From Euglena gracilis (lineage: Eukaryota > Euglenida > Euglenophyceae > Euglenales), in the NCBI GenBank assembly GCA_039621445.1, contig CP154956.1, positions 68,744,349 through 68,808,348 on the forward strand: a stretch of 64,000 nt of DNA, written 5' to 3'. The notes beneath the pieces were generated by a model. That model made no database searches and was not told the DNA's origin. It saw nothing but the letters and a program-made list of their open reading frames with translations. Below are positions 29,993 through 39,763 of the stretch, one piece after another. Each line of letters opens with the position of its first letter. The stretch's first letter is position 1. Position numbers and translations under genes: made by a program.

Positions 29993-31841
29993 CCTTGTAA
30001 CGCCCGCTGGTACCTAGTCTTTCTAGGATTTCACAGGGGCCGAGCCAGAGGGGGTCCAGCTTGGAAGACTGCATGCGAGTACGGCTATTCCGTACCCACA
30101 CGCGGTCACCGGGACTGTAAACAGGTGACTTGAAATTCTGCAAAAACGATTTCCGTTTTGCTGCATGAATCTCAGTCACGCGTTTCTGGACTGCAGAACG
30201 TAGATTTTCTACTTCCGCAAACCAGGTCTCGCAACTGACACTCGTTCGGGCGGGTCTCTCCGAAGGGACATCCCCTATGGCCGGAGGGTCCCGTCCGAAA
30301 ACTAATTTATAGGGGGAGTGAGGTAAAACCAACCCTGGTAGGGTATTGATATAAAACAAAGACCATGGTAGCACTGATATCCAGTTGCTGCGCGAGTCAG
30401 CCAGTGAAAGGCGAAGCATATTCACGACGGATTTCACGGCTGCCTCGGCTCTACCATTGCCTTTGGGTCGGTATATAATGGAAAAATGTTGCTCGATTCC
30501 GAGTAAACCGCACAAAGTGGTGAAAAACCTTGAAGAAATCAAATGGTCTTGATCACTCACAATTTCATTCGGTAAACCCATCAAGCAAATGCATTTCTCC
30601 AAAAATATAGCTGCCAAACTTTGGGCAGTCAACCCTGACTTCTGGCATGGAATGGCTACAATGTACCCACTCAGCCTGCAGACGACAACAAAAACGTAAT
30701 CGTAAATTTTGTCGTCTGTTCCTTTGCACGGTTCCAATTCCAGAAAATCCATGCAGAGGGATGTAAAAATGTCAGGGGGTACGGGGAAAAAGTCCATCGT
30801 ACCAGGGGGGGTACCTCTGCGGGGTTTTACCGCTTGACAAAATTGACACCGTTGCGCTATTCGCAAACAGCGTGAGTAAAGCTCTTTTTCGCTCAGGGTT
30901 GTACAGTACCTGCGGCCCACCAACGAAAGAAGTTTGGGGGCCCCAGGGTGACCATGGTTGTGATAACACAAAATCACATCATCAACCAGGTCCTGGGGGA
31001 TACAATATTTGTAACCCGATTCATTGCGAAAAACCAACCGTAAAGGTGAAAGAGTGTAATTATCCAGCACTTCGCCATTACGAAGTCTGGTGACAATGGT
31101 GTCATACACCGGGTCACGACTATAATCCCATTCGCGAAAGAACAGTGGGGAAGGGGACTCCGTGCGCGTAATACGCCTGTGGCCGGACGTGCTTCCACGT
31201 CGGCGCCTTCCTCGCACTGGTGCGACCAGGAATAGTTGTGAAACGGGAAAAGAATCCAAAAGATTGTCCGCAGCGTCGTTTCGACGTGCGTACTCGTCAG
31301 CTTCCTGACTTCCATGAAAAGTCGCGTCTCCCTCATCCGGGTTCCCAGGGTAATACCAAGGGGCCCGACTGAGCGGATCCGCTACTTTTTGTGTGTGTCC
31401 AGGGGTATAAATAACCACAAGGTTGAATTGACTCAAGAACTCATGCCATCTGCATCGCCTTCCGACCGATGACATGGCCTTGTTCAAATCCTCGGTGTAC
31501 CAGTGTTGCAGACTCTCATGGTCGGTCTTGACGAGGATCTGGACGAGACTGCTGGCTACCCAGCTTCGGAATTTCTGGAGTATAAGCACGATTGCGTAGG
31601 TTTCCTTCTCGCGTATACTCCATTTGACTTGACCTTTTCCATCGTCGCCCTGTAACTTTCTGCTGAAGAAAGCTACAGGTCGGAGCTCATTCGCCGCATT
31701 ATGCTGGCTAAGAACTCCGCCAACAGCGTAATCGCTGCTGTCGACTTCCAACACGTATGGTTTGTACGGGTCCGCGATTTCGAGGACAACATTCTCCAAA
31801 AGCAAAACCTTGTTCATCCCAAATGACTTTGGTGTTGTCAA
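29877..31841 (-). CDS. RNase H and integrase of the Ty3 element
   Basis: RNase H starts at EVDSSDYAVGGVLSQ, followed by the FFSRKL...EKETYAIV..L..FR stretch and KTDHESLQHW, then TPGHTQKVADPLSR. Next is the integrase zinc region (HNHGH then CQFCQAVK, an H-H-C-C pattern), the catalytic core with Asp in CMDFLEL, Asp in VSDQDHLISSRFF and Glu in GNGRAEAAVKSV (DDE), and the C-terminal GDRVWVRN...KLDPLWLGP (GPY/F-like) region. It overlaps the upstream PR-RT frame by 134 bp in a different frame, so a frameshift near 31,820 is required to read one polyprotein. All catalytic residues I can identify are present. Confidence 0.92.
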   Translation of the reverse strand: MTTPKSFGMNKVLLLENVVLEIADPYKPYVLEVDSSDYAVGGVLSQHNAANELRPVAFFSRKLQGDDGKGQVKWSIREKETYAIVLILQKFRSWVASSLVQILVKTDHESLQHWYTEDLNKAMSSVGRRCRWHEFLSQFNLVVIYTPGHTQKVADPLSRAPWYYPGNPDEGDATFHGSQEADEYARRNDAADNLLDSFPVSQLFLVAPVRGRRRRGSTSGHRRITRTESPSPLFFREWDYSRDPVYDTIVTRLRNGEVLDNYTLSPLRLVFRNESGYKYCIPQDLVDDVILCYHNHGHPGAPKLLSLVGRRYCTTLSEKELYSRCLRIAQRCQFCQAVKPRRGTPPGTMDFFPVPPDIFTSLCMDFLELEPCKGTDDKIYDYVFVVVCRLSGYIVAIPCQKSGLTAQSLAAIFLEKCICLMGLPNEIVSDQDHLISSRFFTTLCGLLGIEQHFSIIYRPKGNGRAEAAVKSVVNMLRLSLADSRSNWISVLPWSLFYINTLPGLVLPHSPYKLVFGRDPPAIGDVPSERPARTSVSCETWFAEVENLRSAVQKRVTEIHAAKRKSFLQNFKSPVYSPGDRVWVRNSRTRMQSSKLDPLWLGPCEILERLGTSGRYKVALPNGVEDVHMDDFNHTCRHRMGNHPVFALQTPFQIT

Positions 31842-34704
31842 CAGCCCGGTTTTTGAGCTGTTTGGTGAGGGGCACCGCGATTTTCGCGAAGTCCTTCATA
31901 TAAATCGCGTAGTATTGGGCTAATCCCAAAAATCCTTTGAGGTGGGTAATCGTTTTGATTACCTCAGGGGTCCATTTCTTAATGGCTTCGAGTTTACTCG
32001 GAGCGGCTTTCCGCTGTCCATTGCTGAGGATGTGACCACAAAATTTTATAAGTATCCGAAACAAATGCATTTTCGCGCCTTTCGCGAAAAGCACATGTTT
32101 TTGAAAAGCGGTTAACACCGCGCAAACATGGTGGAAATGTGTGACGAGGATATCCTCGCTCGATCTTGCGGTTGGTGGTGGTGTTCCCACCAGCACATCA
32201 TCAATGTACACAATGGCAAACGGTAAGTCGCGTAAAACCCATTGTATCATGCGCTGAAACATGGCTGGGCCATTCTTAACACCCATGGGGAGTACCGTCC
32301 ATTGGTACACACCCTTGGATGTCACGAATGCCGTGTATGGTTGGGAGTCAGGGTGTAAGTGCATTTGGTGAAAACCGTCCTCCAGATCGAAAATTGACCA
32401 CAACCGGTTTTCCGATTGTTTGGTGATCAAATCCTCGATCAGGGGGAGCGGGAAGGGATCATCCCTTGTTTGGGAGTTCAGGTACCGGTAATCCAGCACC
32501 AGCCTCCATTTCTTCTGACCTGAGGGGTCTGGGGGTTTAGGAACAACAAATGCCTGGGATGTCCACTCGCTTTTCGAGGGTACTATCCACTTGCGCTGAA
32601 TAAGCTTCTCAATCATTTCATTGAGAGCTTGTTCGCGTTCTCCCGAACAACGAAAAAATTTCCGGTGCATTGGCTTGGCTCCATCCTTAAGCTCGATCTT
32701 ACAAACACCGAACGGACCGCGTATCGCGGGGTCGATGTCGCACGCGTATACTGGATTTTCCAGCACACCGTGGAATTCGCGGGTAATCCGCGAACAGAAT
32801 TCGGCTGACTTAGGATGCTGACCTGCACTCTCGATGACTGCGGAAACCGCCAGGGTATCCCTGGGGCTACCGAGGTTTCTCGGCACCGCAAATTCGGACA
32901 TTCCGAATGCATCGAAGAAACAAACGCGAAAAATGATTTCTGTCAAGGGTGGTAATATTTTACCACAAAAATCCTCAAAAATCGGTACATTAGTGGGTAA
33001 ATCCCACCAATGAAAACATACATACGATAGTTGGGTGAACCATTCCGCTTCCGGAATGATGGGTATGAGAATAACTCCACGGGCTTCATCCCGCAGAATT
33101 TTCTCAACCGCACATTCGATAAGTTTTGGGGGAGGGTGCATCCATAACACCGTATCACCCCAAAATTTATCAAATGCGTTGGAGTGTTGTGACCAATGAC
33201 GTGGCAAACGGGCATGTGCATTGGATGAGAAGGCATCGATTTCCAATGCCAAATCAAAAGAATCAGCCAATGTCGCGATTTTGGAAAACCATCGTTCCAA
33301 AATGCGATATTGACCGAAATTGAAAGCATTCCATACGCGTTTCGCGTATTCATGCACCCGATTTTCGGGTTGAAGGGTAGAAACACAATGAATGGATCCA
33401 CAAACATGCGGGTTGTCTTCCACTACCACAAGGGGTAATCCCAAGGGAGTTTGGACAGGTTGGGGGTTTCCCCATTCCGCATCAAATCCGTACCAAGGGT
33501 GATCGCGATTGTAATTAGGAATCGCGCTTTTCGCGGTTCCGAACAACGAGGCTAATCCGCGTTGTTGGAGTACTCGGTGTATTTCTGCGCATTGCGGGCT
33601 ACAACCAAGTGTATCATGGCGTGTGGATTCCGTATTCGGAATTGTGATTAGTGTCGGATTTTGAACTAAACATCCACAATCGAAATCCGATTGGGTGGAA
33701 ATTCTCCTGCAGTGCACACATTGGAAGGAAGTGTGATGGTATGACGGGTGTGCGTGAAAGTGGGTGTCGATGGCATTAGCCGGGGAGTCTTGTACAGGTG
33801 TGCCTGGATTCGGCACAACTGGTGGGAAACGGAGTGGTGGTGTAGCTGGGCGACTACTCGACACCGTACGTACTGCAGGCCTTTGGGCTTTCGTCTTGTA
33901 ACCCAGTGGAACGGCGGGGGTACCGCTACTCGCTTGCCCTGCCTCATGTGGAACGCATGTTGGTGTGTCATTGGGCAGGGGGGAGGCTTTCTCCGTACCC
34001 CGGGTGTGGAAAACGGTTGTTGGTGTGGTGGGTAACGGTGTTGCCATTGTGGATAACGGTGTGGTTAAAGCGGTGGTCATCATAGTGGATGACAACGGTG
34101 ATGGTGGTTTGGGTGTCGATGAAGTGGTGAGTGCTGTGCGCAAACCGTGGGAGTGGCAATCCACAACCAATCGGTACTGGCGTAAAAATGGGTATCCCAA
34201 AATTACGTCAGACCCGTGAATTCCGGACTCGTAACCCCAAATATTGGTGAAATGTTGTACTTGTGGGGGTTGTGAGTGATGTTTCGGAATGATGGGCAAG
34301 AGTATCTCGAGCACACATCCCAAATCACCACCACACATGGGGGTGTTATCCGCGGTTGTAATTTTGATCGGTTTCTTGGCGCTTACCAAGAGCGGGGTCG
34401 GTATCAACCCCAACCGAAAGAGCAGTGCAATGCGACAACCAGTGTCAATGAGAATTTTGACTTTGGTGGAGAAATTTTGAATGCGGATTTCCGCTTGGAC
34501 GAGTAATTCCATTGGTGGTACGCAAAGTGAAGGGTCTGGCGGAAATACGTTTGCATGCCAGCTCTCCCATGAACCCTTTCCTACTTTGCTCAGCATTCCG
34601 AGCGGAAATGTGGAGTGGGGGGTAGGGGACCCGAAATAATTCCGGGTACTGACCGTGAAGGCGGATGGGCAGGGGGGGTAAGGTTGATCAGGTCTTACCT
34701 CCAT
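31708..34704 (-). CDS. Protease and reverse transcriptase of the Ty3 element
   Basis: The 998-aa frame starts MEVRPDQPYPPC 46 nt after the gag stop. The protease has ILIDTG (IDTG codons 34,438-34,449) and the partner motif VILGYPFLRQY. A long linker rich in Thr/Pro/His follows, with a Cys/His cluster. The RT shows KKWRLVLDYRYLN, FDLEDGFHQMHL, LPMGVKNGP and the catalytic YIDD (32,197-32,208), then the KFCGHILS and LKGFLGLAQYY connection segments typical of Ty3/Gypsy. The PR-RT spacer of about 400 aa is long for the family. Confidence 0.93.
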   Translation of the reverse strand: MEVRPDQPYPPCPSAFTVSTRNYFGSPTPHSTFPLGMLSKVGKGSWESWHANVFPPDPSLCVPPMELLVQAEIRIQNFSTKVKILIDTGCRIALLFRLGLIPTPLLVSAKKPIKITTADNTPMCGGDLGCVLEILLPIIPKHHSQPPQVQHFTNIWGYESGIHGSDVILGYPFLRQYRLVVDCHSHGLRTALTTSSTPKPPSPLSSTMMTTALTTPLSTMATPLPTTPTTVFHTRGTEKASPLPNDTPTCVPHEAGQASSGTPAVPLGYKTKAQRPAVRTVSSSRPATPPLRFPPVVPNPGTPVQDSPANAIDTHFHAHPSYHHTSFQCVHCRRISTQSDFDCGCLVQNPTLITIPNTESTRHDTLGCSPQCAEIHRVLQQRGLASLFGTAKSAIPNYNRDHPWYGFDAEWGNPQPVQTPLGLPLVVVEDNPHVCGSIHCVSTLQPENRVHEYAKRVWNAFNFGQYRILERWFSKIATLADSFDLALEIDAFSSNAHARLPRHWSQHSNAFDKFWGDTVLWMHPPPKLIECAVEKILRDEARGVILIPIIPEAEWFTQLSYVCFHWWDLPTNVPIFEDFCGKILPPLTEIIFRVCFFDAFGMSEFAVPRNLGSPRDTLAVSAVIESAGQHPKSAEFCSRITREFHGVLENPVYACDIDPAIRGPFGVCKIELKDGAKPMHRKFFRCSGEREQALNEMIEKLIQRKWIVPSKSEWTSQAFVVPKPPDPSGQKKWRLVLDYRYLNSQTRDDPFPLPLIEDLITKQSENRLWSIFDLEDGFHQMHLHPDSQPYTAFVTSKGVYQWTVLPMGVKNGPAMFQRMIQWVLRDLPFAIVYIDDVLVGTPPPTARSSEDILVTHFHHVCAVLTAFQKHVLFAKGAKMHLFRILIKFCGHILSNGQRKAAPSKLEAIKKWTPEVIKTITHLKGFLGLAQYYAIYMKDFAKIAVPLTKQLKNRAVDNTKVIWDEQGFAFGECCPRNRGPVQTIRVGSRQQRLRCWRSS

Positions 34705-34749
34705 CTGTTCATCAGCCCAGAGGTCCGTGCCCTCGGACCTCGGGCTCCC

Positions 34750-37700
34750 CTACTCCAAGTCCGAACCGGCCGCATAGCCGGCAACGGACTTTTTGGTGGA
34801 ATAGATGGAATTCAATGAGCGCACCGCCATTCGGGCCTCATTAAATTCCCCGTCCGAGGTCTCATCCCCCTCCCTGCCCGAAGCCGGGGTGTCCTCCTCC
34901 AAACAAGATATCTTGAAACCGACCTTTTGCCGGTTGGAGGAGTAACCACGGTCATCGCGGCGCTTACCGCGATTTCCGTAGCCGGGCCGGGGGGAACGAG
35001 ATCTGGGACATTTGGATGCGTGGTGATCTTTGGAACCGCAAAGTGAACAACGGGATTTGTGGCGGGATTCCGCATAACGGGGGGAACGGTATTCCGTTTT
35101 TCCGTCAAACCGTCGTGGTGAACGGGTTTCCCGTCGACCATGACCGGTGTATCGGGACTTCCCCGTTGACTCGCGTGAAGAGGATGATCCACTTCGCGAA
35201 CGAGATCGTGAAGAATCGCGATTGAAATCCCGTTTTCGGGCAGGGGGGCCAGGTGACCGACCGCGAGAAGGACGGGTTTCCCGACCATCACGCGATGGTG
35301 ACTTGGGCCTACTGCCGCTAAAGCGGTTCTCCGAAGACCGTGAAACTCCCGATTGACGTGAAAACGCCGAGGAACCCGATCCCCGTGAGGAGGTCGAGCC
35401 CCTTGGGCTTCCAATACGCTTTCGCGCATCGGGATTCGGGCATTCCCGAGACATGTGACCAGATTTGTTGCACAAAAAGCACAGTTTATCCGTGCCCTGG
35501 TCCGAAGAACGCTGATTCCGCGTTTTCGATCCCGTGGTGGGTGATCTTGGTGACATGGGTGATTTTTGCAACGCATTAACCGCACCCGCAGGGATTCCCG
35601 CGGTGGGATGCGTTTGGAAAGCGGACTGTATTTGTCCCAAAACTTGTGTGAGCTTGAGTTGCTTTGACACATAATTCCAACGTTGGGCAAGAGTCATCTC
35701 ATGCCCTGCCAACTCCTCGCGATGGATATCCTTCACGAGGGATGGTGTGAAATGCAACAAAACCGCATCGAATTGTTCGCGCATTTGCTTCTCGCTAAGT
35801 TCATCAACTTCGGAAGCAAGTGCTAACCATTTGGCATACCAAAGGTCAATGGATTTCCATTTGCGATCCGATGGCGCGCTTTGTCGCCACTTCTTCTCCA
35901 GGGTAATCCTGGTGACCAGACTTGAATTGGTTGAAGCGTATTGCTCAACCAGGTCATCGAATGATACGCCATTACGTATCACCAAATTGCGTGCGCGTTC
36001 TCGCTCCTCCCTCGGTAGGCAATCGATGAATTCCATCTTGACTACCTCGGGATTCGGGTCTTGGGTGGGTCCCTTTAGTGCCCAATAGTACTCCCAATCC
36101 CGAAAAAATTGTCTCCATGTGGTTGGATCCCCGTCCCATTGGGGCTTCACCTTGTTCGCGATTGCGATGGTGCCCTTGAAGTCTCTCTGAGTAACCCGCT
36201 GACCCTCGGTGGTATTCCAGGGGTTTGGGTCAGGGTAATTCTTAACACCAAACGCGTTTCGCGGATTTTCCGCTCCATGTGTAACCCGTGCAGGATTTCC
36301 CGCACCAAGTGTAAGGTTGGCAGGATTTTCCTGCGGGAATTGCGAAAAATGTGGTGAAATCCTCTCAGTGGGGCGGGTTTCCCGCCGAAAACCCGATGGG
36401 TGGTCTGGCATTCCAGAACCCGTCGGTTGTTGGTATGATCGCGATTGCGACACATGACCAATACCAGGTGTGGGGTGTTGGCTCATTCCTCGTACAAGGT
36501 TGGAATGTTGAATTTCTTGGTGGAGACTCGAATTTTCGAGTGGGGGGTCAATTTCCTCATCGGAAATGTCGTGCGAAGAGTGAGTTTGTGGTGTTGGCAA
36601 ATGCAAAGGTGGTACAATTCGCGTTTTCGCGGGTGGTTGTACCAAATTCGCGGTGGATGTAGGGATTCCTACTCCGGAAATGGTAATTTGAGAACGCGAT
36701 TCCGGGACATTTGGAATACCAACCGCAGCGCTTACCGCGGTGGATGGTGGCACAACCGGTACCGGAGTGGACATTTTATCCAGACTCGCGGACAAGTCAT
36801 GCACCGTTTCTTCCAAATGTTCCACCAACTGGAGTTGGCCGCAAATACGGTCAACCTCAGTCTCCAAATGCCTAATGCGTTTGCGGTAACGGGAAAAATC
36901 TTCCAAGTGTGGCATCTTTTCAGAAACCAAGTGTAATTCTTGGGCAAGATTTCCTTGGGACTCCTCCACATTCCGGAGTTGACCCGCAAGCGCTTTTACC
37001 GCATTTGAGACGGTTTGCAATTGGGGGAGTGACATTGTGGGGGTTTCCACGGTGGTGCGCGAATTTTCCGCGGTTGGTTTTTCCAACAACGCAGAAATTC
37101 GTCCATCCAACCGAGAAACCTCATCTTGCATGGATCGGGCATTCCGATTCACGCTTTCCTCAATTTGGAGCAAACTTGTACAAAATGCTTGCAAGGTTTC
37201 CTTGTTGTCACCAAGCACTTTGTCATAAAATGAGCGAAATTCCGGTGACTCGGATATCCGAGCACGCGAAATGGGGGGTAGTGAGCGGATTTCCGTCACT
37301 GTGGTGGACAACAAGGTGCAACGGGTTTGTAATTCCCCAATAGCGGCTTGAATACCACTAATGTCGGGAATTCGCTTGGAAAGTGCAGAAACATGCTCCT
37401 GCAAACCGACAACGGTGGCATTAATACCGCCAATGTCCGTTTGCATTTGTTGTTGCATGACATCCAACCGTTGTGCGCAATCCGCGATTTTCGCGTTCAA
37501 GGTGGTTAATCCATCCTGATTTGCGGCACAATGGCAGGATTTTTGCTCCAAGTGTGAAATTCGTTCCTCCAAAAGCTGGATTTGCGAACGGGGAACAAAA
37601 TTTTCTTGCACTTTCGCTTGAAATTGCTTCAAGTGCTCGATTTCCGAGCCAAGATGCAAAATCCGTTGTTGGGCTTCTTGGAAAGAAGTGGTAAGTGCGG

Positions 37701-38847
37701 CAAAATGCTCAACCGCGACAAAGTTACCGATTTCCGGCATTTTGGGGGTGGCATTTTGCGCTTGTAACTGCTGCTGCAATTGCAGTAACATGGTTGAACA
37801 GGATTCCAATTGGGCAAAAAGATGGCTCATACCATCCTGCACATGCAGAAACTTGGAATCATTCCGCGTTTCCGCTTCATGCAGCATTTCGCTGATTTGT
37901 TGGAAATTTTGTGGAAGTTGGATGCGCAAAATACTGTCAACACTTTCTCGAAAATGCTGAAGGTCTTTCCCCGCATTTTCAAAATTGTGTTGGCAATATT
38001 TGCCGATTTCCTGCAAATAATTCCAGCAACATTCCAGTTTGGTGTTGACAACCCTTTGATTGTCCTCATCGAACTGCAAAACTTTGTTGAGCATGGTTGC
38101 GCATTCCGCAACGCATTGGGACATGCAAAATTTGCTTGCTAAGCGGGTGATCCGCTGGGAGTTGACCGAGAATTCGGTAAACATCACCGGGGGTGAGGTT
38201 ATCCCTCAAATCTTCCTCATAGTCCTCCACAATGGAAACGGCACCAGAGATTTCCGGCACCACCAGACGCATATCTGGGTTCCATGGCAATGCAGGGAAA
38301 ACCGCAGCTTCCGCGGGTAATCCCGGCAAAGCGTGAAATGGTGTGGGGGGTGGTAATTGAGGGGGGGGTTGGAAAAAACACGGTGTTTCCACCGAGTTGC
38401 ACTCCAGAAGGCCCACCGGTGCTTCCACCGGGGATCTTTTGGGTGTGAACAGAGCAAAGGGCAAATACCCCTCACTTTGTTCATGGGTAACATGAGTAAC
38501 CAAGTGTGAGGGGCAAGGGGTTCATCCCCTCGCCGCATCAATGATGGGTGAATCGGGATGGAGGAAGGCATTTTGCCACCTACATCCCGCACAATCAATG
38601 ACAATGATGATGAAGAGGGTTCATTACCCCCATGCAACAATAAAGGCGTTTCGCCTTTTGACAATGACAAATGAGTCAAATTGCCTTCTTCTTGCTTGGG
38701 GGGTCGGGAATTGGAACTTGTTTCATTCAAACCGTTCCAATCCCCGCAATCTTCATCACAATTGCTCAATGAACTCATCAACAAGTCATAATCAAATTTG
38801 GGGTTGGGGCTTGTGCTCTGCATCTTTTGAGATGGGTAAAAAGGCAA
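34750..38847 (-). pseudogene. Gag of the Ty3 element: unusually long, coiled-coil, two zinc knuckles; two frameshifts
   Basis: Comparison with copy 2 shows one ancestral gag starting near 38,820 (MQSTSPNPKFDYDLLMSS) and continuing to 34,750. Copy 1 has frameshifts near 38,510 (GGGG against GGGGG in copy 2) and near 38,127 (2-nt loss). From 38,187 a 1,145-aa frame is open: long heptad-like Leu/Gln-rich segments (predicted coiled coil), a retrotransposon-gag-like block (QWDGDPTTWRQFFRDWEYYW ... FIDCLPREERERA), then CCHC knuckles CFLCNKSGHMSREC and CSLCGSKDHHASKC flanking an Arg/Ser-rich region. At roughly 1,350 aa in ancestral form it is far longer than a typical Ty3 Gag. Presumed role: particle assembly and RNA packaging. 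Confidence 0.85.
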
Positions 38848-39118
38848 AAACCCAAAAATTCACACAAATAAGCAGAGAAACAGGGACCAGAAAGGTTGTA
38901 TCGGCGATTACCGAACAGAGCCTTCTGAGACCTGTATCCTTGCTTAAAGGTTGGCTAGGGGCCAGGAACAGTACTTTCACCGTGTTTCACGGCTCAGTAC
39001 GATCCTCACCACCAGTCAACCACAGAGTTTCTCTGTGTGGAACGTCTGTGTAGGTTCGTTGCCTAAATCTGCTACCAAGTGTATTACCTGGTAGCCTTTC
39101 TTTCTGTAGGATCTTTGA

Positions 39119-39133
39119 CCTATTCTGCTACCA
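39119..39133 (-). promoter_or_regulatory. Primer-binding site (initiator tRNA-Met type)
   Basis: Directly after the 5' LTR on the minus strand is TGGTAGCAGAATAGG. TGGTAGCAGA is complementary to the 3' end of eukaryotic initiator tRNA-Met. A second copy of the LTR-end/PBS phrase (ACACTTGGTAGCAGA) lies about 56 bp further in (39,068-39,082) in this copy but not in copy 2. Confidence 0.85.
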
Positions 39134-39561
39134 AGTGTACGTCCAAAGCTTTCCCTTTTCCCCTTTTTGGAACTTTCTGTAAAAGCCTTTCGCTTTCGCC
39201 TTGGTGCGCAGCCTACTTATGGTAGGGAAAAGTCTTTGGAGTAACGAAAAGTGGTTTTCCCCTTTTCTTCCCAATTCCCCAAGAAGCAAAGCACAAAGCA
39301 AAGATTCAGAAGTTTCTTCTGAGATCAAAGTCGATTGTTCTGAGGGTTTTTCCCTCTGACAAAACCAATGGTGAAACTTGGAGATTGTGAGAGTAAAGAA
39401 TACCACCTGTGGGGGAAGGAGAGAAAAGTGCTGACGTGTCCAGGGGCAGATCCCAGAAGGGTCTGCCACGATCTTACCAGCTGTGGGTTTCCACAGTGGT
39501 GCGACCGTCACAGAACCCACTCTGCAGATATCCTACAGAGCTGGGACGTGCCTGGTACACA
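39134..39561 (-). repeat. 5' LTR of Ty3 element copy 1
   Basis: 428 bp, matching 22,736-23,163 with one substitution noticed. The right flank is the target duplication GTACC (39,562-39,566). It presumably contains the promoter; no clear TATA box was identified on the coding strand. Confidence 0.92.
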
Positions 39562-39763
39562 GTACCCCCCCCAGGTTTGGGGACCCCACTCCACCAGAGG
39601 GGCAGGGGTTGGTTTACTAAAAAAAAATTGGGCCTTTCTGCCCAAGAAGTTTGTGAAATTGGTCAATGGAAGGGGGTGGAGGCTTTCACAGCCCATTATC
39701 AAAGACGTGGTGCCCAAGGTTCTTTGGCGAATGCCCTGGCCCCCCTTTTTTCAGTGCACAATC
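39562..39763 (+). pseudogene. Tyrosine recombinase of DIRS-like element A1, 3' part (boxes II and III)
   Basis: This resumes the gene cut at 22,735. Box II is HSTR (39,587-39,598), then a run of nine A (39,622-39,630) where the frame shifts, then EIGQWKGVEAFTAHYQRRG with the catalytic Tyr codon at 39,697-39,699. The order R...HxxR...Y is that of tyrosine recombinases. The A-run frameshift means the copy may have been dead before or after the Ty3 insertion. Confidence 0.82.

Larger units (their letters stand above)
22736..39561 (-). mobile_element. Giant Ty3/Gypsy chromovirus-type LTR retrotransposon (16,826 bp), young insertion
   Basis: Two 428-bp LTRs (22,736-23,163 and 39,134-39,561) bound an internal region read on the minus strand: PBS, gag with two zinc knuckles, protease, RT, RNase H, integrase, chromodomain, then a 5-kb accessory coding block, then the polypurine tract. 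The LTRs differ at one position that I found (T at 22,795, C at 39,193), so insertion is recent. The 5-bp target duplication GTACC is present at 22,731-22,735 and 39,562-39,566, and the host is the recombinase gene of DIRS-like element A1. PR-RT-RH-IN order plus chromodomain is diagnostic of chromoviruses. Several frameshifts are visible, so this copy may be defective. The size is very large for the group because of the long gag and the extra 3' ORFs. Confidence 0.93.
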
